64,000 bases of DNA from Spizellomyces sp. 'palustris' (lineage: Eukaryota > Chytridiomycota > Chytridiomycetes > Spizellomycetales > Spizellomycetaceae). Under the pieces are notes generated by a model. It had not been told where the DNA came from, searched no databases, and saw only the letters and a list, made by a program, of their open reading frames with translations. This document shows positions 1 to 10,129 of the stretch, one piece after another (the stretch's first letter is position 1; each line of letters begins with the position of its first letter). The position numbers were made by a program, and so were the translations under genes. The stretch is taken from NCBI GenBank assembly GCA_006535965.1, contig QEAR01000044.1, positions 106,887 to 170,886 on the forward strand. Reading direction: 5' to 3'.

Positions 1-2270
1 TAGTCTAACGCGTTCCCAAGGCTCGTCATTTCCTGCATCCCTTCCCTCTCTCTCTCGCTCTAATTCAGTTTCCAATCGTTCGACCTGATCTGCGAGAGCC
101 TGATGCTTCATCAGCTGAACTTCTAGTCCCGCAATATAATCTTCCGCACCGGCATTTAACGCTTTCAGTTCGGATATCTCCTCGTGAAGAGCTTGTTCTG
201 CCTCTTCAAATTCAGCTTCCCGTTCACGAAGGCGAGTTTGGAGGGAGTCAACTTGCGAGAGATATTGGCGAGCAGCTAATGTGGTTTCTCGGAGTTCAGC
301 GCGGAGTTTGCGAACGGTGGCTTGAGTTGGTATTGGGTCGTCGGTGGCACTCGCTTCGTCGGGGAGGTTGGGTGATGGGGAAATAAGGAGGTCGCGGATG
401 AGTTCAGCAGAGGTAGCGGAGCGTGGACGAATCCGGTTTCGTTTCGGGAGTGGAATGGAGCTCATTGTTGAGGCGTTGAAATCTGTATCTTGTCCATTAT
501 GCAGCGGGGCATCAATTGAATCTGATGGGGTGGCTGAAGGCGTTGGTGATGCTGCATAGATCCGCATCATAACCGATTCGGACTGCACCAGAGCCAGTTC
601 GTTTGCAAGGTAATCGTTGCGTTGTCGGAGAGATTTCTGCGTCTGTGTCAAAGACTCTAGCTGCTTCTTCAACTCGTCGTTCTCGTCCCGCAAGCGATCA
701 GCGTCGGTGGATGGCAAGGGTGCATCTGCAAGAACAAAGTACATTTGTTGCTGTTAGGAACAAAGTCCCCGACGCGTTCTGTTTCATAATAACCAGCCCT
801 CATTTGATTGGTCCAATGGGCAAATGCTGACTAATCACTTACGTTTTCCAACTTCGCTTTTCAGACGAGCGACTTGCTCTTTGAGTGCACGGACTTCGGA
901 CTGGTACTCGTGGTTAACAAAGGCCGTATTCCGAATGTTGCGTCCTCTATTGGCCCATGACAAAGTGTTAAGTGTTTCCCCAAGGTCCGCCTCACACGGC
1001 GAGATGCAGGCGATCATCGCGGTTTGGCTGTGTCAGAGTGAGGGTTTAGGTCTTTTAGAACCAAAACAAAACTTTTTAAGAGCGCCTATACCTATTGCCT
1101 CCTAGCCCATCCTGGAGCAGTCTCGTCAATTTTGAGTCTCTGTAGGGTACATGAACGGGTCCACCTTGTCTGGCTGCCTGCTCCCCTCCCAAAGCATTAA
1201 TGACATTACCCAGCGCCAACAGTCCTGAATTAATTGAAATCCCTTCTCGTTGACGTTCTCCCACGGCTTTGGTGCGTTTCAGTCGCTCCGATCCAGCCAG
1301 GTCCACAAAATGGAATTTAGAGTTGACAATTTGCCAGTCGCCTGCGTCACCGGTTTCGGCGGTGTTGCCAGGGATCCATCGTCGTTGGCAGAGTTGGAGA
1401 GAGAAGATGGCGTGCGAGCGGGATGAGGTTTGATTGAGTGTTGTAGAGGTCGTTTGGCGGTGCTCTAATCCGGCTGTGAGCAATCTACGTCGTATTTGAA
1501 TGAACCAATGAGCATTCTGTTCTTCTCTCCATTTCTATTCTGGCTCTACCAACATACCGTAGTGCCTCCTCTACACTTTCAACATTCTCTTCTCTCGCAC
1601 CCGCCCAATAAATTCCACCTCGAGGATCCTCTCGGACAGTGACACCCTTTAGAGGCGGCACAGTCAGCAAATCGATCAAGTCTTCATTGTACATCTCGAT
1701 AAATGAGACCGACAAATCAAACTTTGTCTCTTCTTCATCCGTCGCATGGCTGCCGTTGTCAATTGCACTAAAGATGTGTTTGATGGCTCTGGCGACGATG
1801 CCTTCGCGCGGATCATCCGCCTCTGCGGAATCCCATCCAAAACCGGCCACGTCCATGGCAGTGCCCATCGTGTAGGTCTTGCCGCTTCCCGTCTGACCAT
1901 AGGCCATGACAGTAGCATTGTAGCCCTCTAGGAATCTCTCCACCAAGGGTGCTACAGCTGCCTCGTAGACATGATGTTGTGAGTGGTCCGGTCCAAAGAC
2001 CGAATCAAAGGTGAACCTTTTCCTGCCATCGACCACGACGCTATTTGGTGTTGGAGTGTCATCCGGGAGGACCTGAACGACTTGCCGTGAGCCTCTGGAT
2101 GGTTGTGAGGAAACGAGAGGGCGGATGCGGAGAGCGACTTTGACTGTCGAGGTTGTTGCTGTTGAAGAGGAGAGTAGTGTGGACGTGCTAGTCGTTGAAG
2201 CGACCGAGAGACGACGTGGTGGCGGAGAGGGCGTGGATGGAGGTGTTGGTGAAGAGTTTCGGGTGGTCAT
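1..2270 (-). CDS. Kinesin-4-like motor protein, N-terminal part (gene runs off the left edge)
   Basis: Plus-end-directed microtubule motor. The motor domain starts about 45 residues in and shows the P-loop [14 protein letters not shown], switch I SSRSHAIF, switch [13 protein letters not shown] and the neck-proximal signature [15 protein letters not shown]. The stretch [10 protein letters not shown] followed by [19 protein letters not shown] is most like KIF4/KIF21 (kinesin-4). I place exons at 2270-1558, 1484-1092, 1027-843 and about 728 to beyond position 1; the first donor reads GTATGT. The last exon encodes Glu/Arg-rich heptads (coiled coil), so the stalk and tail lie outside the window. 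ATG at 2270 is the first ATG of the frame; the start is followed by a Ser/Thr/Pro-rich leader. Family assignment to kinesin-4 is an inference from the motor alone; another N-terminal kinesin is the alternative. Confidence 0.9.
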
Positions 2271-2778
2271 GGGTATTCGTGCATGCAACGGGCCTGGGTT
2301 CTATAGTGGCACCAAGAGAGACAAGAGAAAAGGAGGAGGTCAGCCTAGACGCTAAAGCACACTGATAGCGACCAAGCCCAAAAGGTCATGTAGCAAATAA
2401 TGATAAATAATAACTAGTACAACAAATTCATGTATATGAGATCCTAGGTCTTTGAATGAGGACATTTACGCACAAAAAGTTCAACCCAGCAAAAAGTGTG
2501 AAAGTGTCCAAAAAGGGCTCTTGCGACGTGGTGTTCACAAAGTTACTTTTTTTTGTCGTAGCCGAGGGAGGGGGAAGGAAATCGGCCACTGAGCCCGCAA
2601 CGCACAGCTTGCCACAAACGGATTTTTTGCCCGCTTTTCCAATTTCCACTTTTCGTTTGGCTTTTTGGGCCATTTGAACAAAAAGAAAAACAAATGCGCG
2701 CAATTTTGGGAGATGCACGACGCCGGATTCGATCTCTCGTGAATTTTTGGAACACCTCAATCTGACATTGTTGAAAAC
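2271..2778. other. Gene-free stretch between kinesin start and membrane-protein stop
   Basis: About 500 bp upstream of the kinesin start codon and downstream of the membrane protein stop. It holds AT-rich DNA (2390-2425) and short open frames without recognisable protein character. The kinesin promoter should lie here; I see no clear TATA box. Confidence 0.5.
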
Positions 2779-4748
2779 TCATGCAGAAGCCATCTCTTCC
2801 GTGGGAGGGACAAGGACCAACGCACCATTTGGAATGGCTCGTCGCTTCTCTCCCGGTCCATAGATGGCCCTGGCAATCACCTCATCCTCATCCTCACACT
2901 CGCCCCCAATGGCAACCTTTACGCGTCTTCGCATTGTCACTACTTTGAACACGTTCAAGGTTTCCTCATTTACATCTGCCTTTTTCAGCTTGCCTTGCAT
3001 CTCTTGGTGCTTGCTCTTTTTCTTTTGCCACCATCCGACCAACAACCAGCCACAGACACCCATCCCAATTACTCCCCATCCAACAAACAGTGTCACATGG
3101 GGCACCCAGTCTTCCAACCCATCACGATCCGCAACAATGGTTGATATGTAGGACCACAGGGCAGCCAAATGCGCCCCAAACGTCAATATTCGGAGCTTGT
3201 GGAAAGTGCAAGAGTTGTAGTACAAGTCCAAAAAGAGGAAGGTGCAGAGTGTGAGCAGGCCAGTGGCCTGTGTACCGTGAGTATAGGTTGTCCGCGATGT
3301 CGATGTGTACCCAATGAGGAGGTTCACTGCCAAGAATGCCGAATTGATGGTACGTTTGATGACGACAATACGGGGAATAAATGTCACAGAAGATCGTCGA
3401 ATGAGCTTGTCCGCTGCATGATGCTATATGAGCATTCAATGGCTTCATACCAAAATCTCTGCTCCGACGTACCTTTGTAAGAACCGACAAAAATGGCCGA
3501 TAGTCCAAATATTAATAGACCGGCAAAGGCCATGGCGCCATACTTTTCGTGTTCGCCAGTCCAACAGGGTACCTCAATGGATGGTGTATCGGGTTCCGCA
3601 TAATAGAGATACATGTTGCGTTGCCCTGTCTCTGAAATCTGCATGCAAACCAATGTCAAGTCTCTCGCACATCGGGGCATGATTGACTGATATAAACCAC
3701 CCACCTTTGTTCTACAATCCAAGACCGATAGGAGTTTGCTTACAACAGGTAGATATGCAATCCCCGCAAAAAGCTCAAAGACTAGGGTGCAAAGCCAATG
3801 CCCAGGCTGCAAAAACTTTGCAATGGCATATCCCAGCAAAATGGCATACAGGCAACAAACGGCGAATGCTGAGCTGGTCGCGGCGTAGAACAGGCTAGGT
3901 CCATGCATCTCATAGGTACCCTCGCAAGAGACATCCTGGAACCTGAAGCTTGCTATGCGGACAAAAGCCCTGACCGCAACTCCAAGGGAAGAAGTGCAAA
4001 GCCACGTATCCGTCGAAGTACGAAATGCAAACGATGTAAATTGGATAAACTCGATAATGGGCGCGAGAAGAGGAAGGGTATTTCTCCAGTGGAAGAGATT
4101 AATGCGGGATTCAGCAGGGATGCTAACCATTCCCAATCCCGGCTTGAGGAATGCGTAGAGGATCGTCAAGACCTGAACGGCGCCGATCATCACCAAGAAT
4201 ACGGCAACGACGACTCCTACTCTCCATCCGCGATCAAGCAACCTTTCCATGACCGTACTGACGCCAGCTGGGTAGACGAGAAGGGCGAAAAATACAAAGA
4301 GCCCTACACACCATGCCCATGGCTTCATCTCATTCTTGTAATTGTCTGTGTCGACCGCTCGGCGTGTGACCGCGGATTGAAAGACGACAGCAACGCAGAA
4401 AGGGCAATACACAAAGAGGGATACGAAGATGGTGAGAGGTAAGGTGACAACATCGATGATCTTGCTTTGAAGTGTCGGTGGTTGTGGTGGTATTGCGCTA
4501 GGCATGTCAAATGCAGTGTCATGGCGCAAGTAAAAGAAAGAAACCTTGAAAATAAACATGTGTGCACACCTTTTAGATTCACCTTTCGACTTTCGTAAAC
4601 TGAACAAGCTCCCTGTTGCCCCACTTAGTTTATTCTCACCCAGCTTCGCAGCATCTCCTGCGGATCCTAGCGAAGCTACAGATAAATTCGTGATGCTGTA
4701 CACCTTCTCATTCAGTTTTGTTAAAGAAGGTAGTTTCTTTGTCGACAT
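2779..4748 (-). CDS. Polytopic membrane protein of unknown function
   Basis: I do not recognise a named family. After a Ser/Lys-rich cytosolic-type N-terminus beginning MSTKKLPSLTKLN, the protein has about nine or ten hydrophobic segments. A loop follows that contains several Cys residues (LLSVLDCRTK, MPRCARDLTLVC) and the motif VPCWTGEHEKYGAMAFAGLL, then more membrane spans and a charged C-terminal tail. A C-W-x-G-x-H loop just before a membrane span reminds me of polytopic modules of Cys-rich fungal and protist membrane proteins, but this is only a resemblance. One intron is clear: donor AAAG|GTACGT near 3472 and acceptor ATGCAG near 3418, joining VGSYK to ADKLIRRSS. A second, less certain one removes about 60-90 nt near 4500-4575. 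Upstream in-frame codons to 4784 contain no ATG, so 4748 is the start. Confidence 0.6.
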
Positions 4749-4784
4749 GGTGTAAAAGAGACGGTTTACAATGGCGTACAACAC

Positions 4785-5383
4785 CCTTCCCTCTCTCTGA
4801 GCAGCGGAATTCAGAATTCATGATCCGTTTGCGGGTGGAGGCATGTGCATCTAAGCAAGACCCTCAAAACAACAGGTAAATGGGAGGAACCAGTCCAAGT
4901 GTCCATGGCTTTGGATTCCCATTTAGTGCCTGTATCTCCAAATGAAGATACATGATTACGCCCCTAGGAGGGTAGCTTTGACACTTTCCCCTTTTTGCTG
5001 ATCTGGCTTGCCATGGTGCCTCGGCGATGGTGTGCCTCGCCTTTATGCTAAATAATTAGCAGCCAAACTTAAATTTGAGAGCTTGCATTTTGCAGCTGTT
5101 AGTTGTTCTTTCATTTGCATTTAGATGCGATATTTGTTCTTCTGCTATTGCAAAGTCTGTTCTACCATGCACTTGTCGTCTCCGAGATCCATTCTTTGAG
5201 GGTAGCAGACGTCAGATGCATAAACCCAGCATTGGTCATTAGTATGGAACATGCCTTACTTATCACTTAACAAGCCTCAAAGTTCAACTGCAACATATCC
5301 ATCGTCAGATGGTGACTTATTTTAGGTGCGTCGGGGAAAACTGAGGCTTCTGTAAGCAATGCGTAAGCGAAGAAAGTCTGAGG
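4785..5383. other. Divergent intergenic region, left half
   Basis: About 600 bp between the divergent membrane-protein gene and the carbamoyl-phosphate synthase promoter. There is no convincing coding frame. It should carry the promoter of the membrane-protein gene; no motif stands out. Confidence 0.5.
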
Positions 5384-5496
5384 ATCACATGATATCAGAT
5401 CATCGTATCACATGATTTGTATGACTCACTCTCCACCTATCAACTTCCATTGATAATCTGTTGGCAGGCAGATCTGCGCCCATCTGGATATAAAAA
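5384..5496 (+). promoter_or_regulatory. Promoter of the carbamoyl-phosphate synthase gene: two ATCACATGAT boxes, a Gcn4-type site and a TATA box
   Basis: The sequence shows ATCACATGAT at 5384-5393 and again at 5407-5416, TGACTCA at 5422-5428, and TATAAAAA at 5489-5496. TGACTCA is the consensus for Gcn4/Cpc1-type bZIP factors, which activate amino-acid biosynthetic genes including arginine-pathway carbamoyl-phosphate synthase in yeasts and moulds. The site lies 60 bp upstream of the TATA box, a usual activator distance. That it is functional here is inference, supported by the Gcn4-like gene at 62.4-63.5 kb. Confidence 0.6.
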
Positions 5497-5519
5497 GGGC
5501 CGCCCGGTCGTTTTTCGTT

Positions 5520-6008
5520 TTCTTCCCAAACCTTTCTTCCATCCGCATCGAGTTGCTTCCCATCAAGGAAGACAACAAAATACTTTGGTGACTTCTTGTT
5601 CGTTAGACAATCGGTCTATCGGCTACGCAGGAATAGCTTACCAGGCCTGGTCGGCCGGCTGTATCTCTATTGAGGTAGGTTGGTGTGTGGGAATCCCTGA
5701 CAAGTAATCGCACGGTGCAAAGAAATGCATGAAGGGAAGGCTCTGCTGGGATGGAGACAATACCATGACCCAGGCTGGGCTACATGTCAGCAATGGGAGA
5801 TGCGCAAGGACCATCTGATTCCTATTATTGATCTTTCTCTCGATGCATTCCATAGTCCTACTTTGTATCCCCTTCATGTACGCTCATCACGACGAGAAGG
5901 TTTCCAACAACTATATTTCCGAGCAAGTTTACAAAAGCCACGGACGTTGAAATCGCTATCTGTCCATCACATTTCAACATCTACAGATAATTCGCAAGAT
6001 TTGCCGAT
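5520..6008 (+). promoter_or_regulatory. Probable spliced 5' leader of the carbamoyl-phosphate synthase mRNA
   Basis: If transcription starts about 30 bp after the TATA box, the leader is nearly 490 nt before splicing. A good donor (TTGAG|GTAGGT) lies at about 5674 and acceptor candidates lie near 5986-5999. The first leader segment (about 5520-5673) contains no ATG, while the ATGs at about 5726 onward would be removed with the intron. I see no arginine-attenuator-type upstream peptide. The intron is inferred, not proven. Confidence 0.4.
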
Positions 6009-9000
6009 ATGCCTCTCTTTCGTCAATCGGTAGCTCTAGCTACACGCCACTTTCAGGCTTCCCTTGTTATCAACCGCTCTGTACTTCGGGCTTACCAAGC
6101 TAGTGCTTCGGCCGCTGCAGCGTCGAAAGCAAACATCTCTCCAAACATATCCAATGTCCCTGCTGTCCCGCTCGATGGTCCGGAAGCGTTCCGTCAGTAT
6201 GTCCTTGGCGCGTTTACAGGCCCACTGAATCCCAAGCAGCGTCAACCATTCCGTCGCAATCAGAGCTCGGATGCGGCTGCCACTTCTGCTTCGGATCCTT
6301 GGGAAGATTGGAAGCCTTCACCAAACAGTGCTCTTAAGAAGCCCCCGCCAGCCAAGCGTGTTGTTATCGTCGGTAGTGGTGGTCTCAGCATCGGACAAGC
6401 TGGCGAGTTTGATTACTCTGGTAGGTGTCACGCACTCGTAACTTAAATGGTCCACGCTCGATGCTAATTATTGGTTTTCTTTAGGCTCCCAAGCTATCAA
6501 GGCGTTGAAGGAAGAAGGTGTCGAAACCATTTTAATTAATCCTAACATTGCTACCATTCAAACTGGCAAGGACCTTGCCGACGTCGTGTACTTTGTACCG
6601 TCCAACCCAGAGTACATTGAATACGTGATCGAGAAAGAGAAGCCCGACGGTATTCTTTTGGCGTTTGGTGGACAAACCGCGCTTAACTGCGGTGTCGCTC
6701 TTGAGCATGCCGGTGTCTTGCGGAAGCACAACGTCAAAGTCTTGGGTACTCCTGTTCGTACCCTCGAGCTCAGCGAGGACCGTGATCTGTTTGCGCAAGC
6801 CTTGAAAGGTGATTTATTTTAATCGTTTTTCTTTATCCTGGAAACGCTTCCTCATATGGTTCTGTGGCAGATATCGGCATTCCTGTTGCTCAGTCCACTG
6901 CTGTTGAAACTGTGGATGATGCACTCAAGGCCGCTTCCGAGATTGGATACCCCGTCATCGTTCGTGCGGCGTACGCTTTGGGGGGTCTCGGCTCTGGCTT
7001 CGCCAATAACGAAGAAGAACTCCGTCAACTTGCCACATCTTCTCTTTCTCTCTCGCCCCAGCTCCTTATCGAACGTTCAATGAAGGGATGGAAGGAGTTG
7101 GAGTACGAAGTTGTTCGTGACGCGGAAAACAACTGTATCACCGTTTGCAACATGGAAAACTTCGATCCTCTTGGTACCCACACTGGCGATTCCATTGTCA
7201 TTGCCCCCAGTCAGACACTGAGCGACCAAGAGTACCACATGCTTCGTTCTGCAGCCATCAAGATCATTCGTCACCTCGGTGTGGTTGGAGAATGTAACGT
7301 TCAGTACGCTCTCAGCCCTGACAGCCTGCAGTATGCAGTCATTGAAGTCAACGCTCGACTCTCTCGTAGTAGGTCCGTAATCTTACTGTTTACCGATTCT
7401 AATTCCATGAGACGGCGCTGACTCTTATATCTAGTGCACTTGCCTCAAAGGCTACCGGTTATCCTCTCGCGTTCGTTGCAGCCAAGATTGCTCTTGGTGC
7501 ATCTCTTCCTGACTTGCGGAACTCTGTGACTCGTACTACAACGGCCAACTTTGAACCCTCTTTGGACTACGTTGTCACTAAGATACCTCGATGGGATTTG
7601 AGCAAATTTCAACATGTCTCTAGGAAGATTGGCTCGTCCATGAAGAGTGTCGGAGAAGTCATGGGTATTGGGCGAACCTGGGAAGAATCTCTCCAAAAGG
7701 CTGTTCGTATGGTTGACCCCTCATTTGAGGGCTTCCAAGCCTTGGATTTCCCCGATCTTGACGAAGCTTTAGCTGAGCCGACTGACCGTCGTCTGTTCGC
7801 GGTCGGAAGCGCCATGCTTAATCACGGTTACTCGGTTGACAAGATCCATGATATTACCAAGATTGACAAGTGGTTCCTCCACAAGCTGGAAAACCTTGTG
7901 AACACTCGTGCTGAACTCTCCAAGTGTAATGGACCAAAGCCTGTGGAAGAAGTTTTGGAGAAAGATGCCGAGAACCCCGAAGGCAAACCACCCGTTCCTG
8001 TGACTGACTACCAACTCTCCACCTCTACCATTCCGGCCGACTTGTTACGTCAAGCCAAGCAAAAAGGGTTCTCTGACAACCAGATTGCAAAGTACACCAA
8101 GTCGAGTGAGCTCGCCATTCGTGCCTTGCGTAAGAATTATGGCATTATCCCCCGCGTGAAGAGGATTGATACTTTGGCGGCGGAGTTTCCTGCTGACACA
8201 AATTACCTCTACATGACTTACAATGGCACAAGTGATGATGTTGAATTCAATGACAAGGGTATCATGGTACTTGGGTCTGGTGTCTACCGTATCGGATCTA
8301 GTGTCGAGTTCGACTGGTGCGGAGTCTCTTGCATCCATTCGCTTCGTTCATTGGGTCACCGTACTGTCATGGTCAACTACAACCCCGAGACTGTGTCAAC
8401 GGACTTTGACGAGTGTGACCGTTTGTATTTTGAGGAACTCAGCTTTGAACGAGTCATGGATATCTACGAACGTGAGAACGCCAGTGGATGTGTTGTCAGT
8501 GTCGGTGGTCAGCTTCCCCAAAACATTGCTTTGAAGCTCTGGAAACGTGGCGTGAACGTGCTTGGTACCAGCCCTGTTGATGTCGATCGTGCCGAGGACC
8601 GTGAGAAATTCTCTAGAATTTTGGATGACATTGGCGTGGATCAACCGGAATGGAAGGAGCTCAACAGTGTCGACGAAGCCCTTGCTTTTGCTGAGCGCGT
8701 CACCTATCCCGTCCTTGTCCGTCCATCTTACGTACTTTCTGGTGCTGCTATGAATGTGGCTCACACTCCTGCCGATCTTCAAACTTACTTGTCGCTTGCC
8801 ACTGACGTGTCCCCGGAGCACCCCATCGTGATTACAAAGTTTATCGAAGGCGCTCAAGAGCTCGATGTTGATGCAGTGGCTTCCGATGGGAAGCTTCTGG
8901 TGTATGCCTTGTCTCAGCACATTGAGAATGCAGGTGTCCACTCTGGTGATGCAACCTTGGTCTTGCCTCCCACATATGAGGGAGAGCAGGCCGAAACCGA

Positions 9001-9967
9001 TGCCTCAAAGAAGGATATTGGTCTTCGTGGTCTTACTCCCGAAATCGTCGCGGACTGCAAGGTCATTGCCGAGAAGGTTGCCAAGGCATTCAAGATTACT
9101 GGTCCGTACAACATGCAGATTATCCTTCGTCGTCCTCCACCTGGTGTGGAGGGCAAGCACGAGCTCAAGGTCATCGAATGTAACCTCCGTGCGTCCCGAT
9201 CCTTCCCTTTCGTTTCCAAAGTTCTGGACACCAACTTCATTGACATTGCAACCCGTGCATTGGTCAAGTCTCCCACTTTGTCGTCCGCTGTCCCCTCGGT
9301 CGATCCCATGTCAGTTAAGCGCGATTACAAGGCTGTCAAGGTTCCCATTTTCAGTTGGACTCGGTTGGCTGGCGCCGACCCCATGCTGGGTGTGGAGATG
9401 GCCAGTACCGGTGAAGTTGCTTGCTTTGGAAAGGACGTGAAAGAGGCATATTTCACCTCCATGTACGCGAACCACAACAACTTCAAGAAGCTCCCTATGC
9501 CGGAAGGAAGTAGTATTGTCATCAGCGTCGACAACTTGACCAACCCCAGTGAAGCCGCTTATATTGCGCAAAAGTTTATCAACTCTGGTTACAAAATCCT
9601 TGCCGACACGGAACTGACCCAGTCTGTTCTCAAATCCAACGGCGGCATCAATGCTCCTCTCTTTGTCGAAGGCGGAGAACGCGCTCTGATTGACACCCTT
9701 TTGGATCGTCGTGTTGCTCGTGCGCTCTACGATTCCCACAATGTTTCTCTTGTTGTTTCTCTGGCCCGTAATCGTCCCAGGACCACTGACGACGTTCGCT
9801 ACCAGGTTAGGCGCACGGCTGTCGATTTCGGAGTTGGACTTATGAATGAGGTCAAAACATCTGTTGTGTTCGCTGAGGCTGTGGAAGAGTACACCAAGAA
9901 TGGAAAGGTGAAGAAGGATGCAGTCAAGTCTTGGGGCGCTTGGACTGGTGAGGCTGCTGCCGTTTGA
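6009..9967 (+). CDS. CPA2: Carbamoyl-phosphate synthase, arginine-specific, large subunit (mitochondrial)
   Basis: Makes carbamoyl phosphate from ammonia (delivered by the small glutaminase subunit), bicarbonate and two ATP, feeding citrulline and arginine synthesis. Four exons: 6009-6420, 6485-6808, 6871-7372 and 7435-9967. They give 1256 residues with every junction in frame. An Arg/Ala/Ser-rich presequence of about 110 residues suggests mitochondrial import. The first ATP-grasp half begins [21 protein letters not shown] and the second repeats this as [20 protein letters not shown], followed by [20 protein letters not shown]. The C-terminal MGS-like allosteric domain covers about the last 150 residues. 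There is no fused aspartate transcarbamylase or dihydroorotase, so it is the arginine-type, not the pyrimidine CAD-type enzyme. Length is slightly above that of fungal homologues because of the N-terminal extension. Confidence 0.95.
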
Positions 9968-10129
9968 GCATTTTGTTGGTGGAGAGGGGAGTTTATGGGA
10001 AGCATGGGATTTGTACACAATTACATGTGGCAATATGTCTGATAATATAGCACACTGTTGTCATTTGCATGGAGTTTATTCTTTGTCGCATTTCTATTTA
10101 AAAACTCTCCAACCTTTTTATTTACAAAA

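Noticed and set aside
2428-2760. 110-codon open frame on the minus strand between kinesin and the membrane protein
   Set aside because: Lys-rich then hydrophobic without any recognisable pattern, in AT-rich spacer; no splice logic and no family resemblance.
8396-8941. Long antisense open frames inside the carbamoyl-phosphate synthase exon
   Set aside because: They mirror the codon bias of the real gene; the sense strand is unbroken and highly conserved, so these are shadows.
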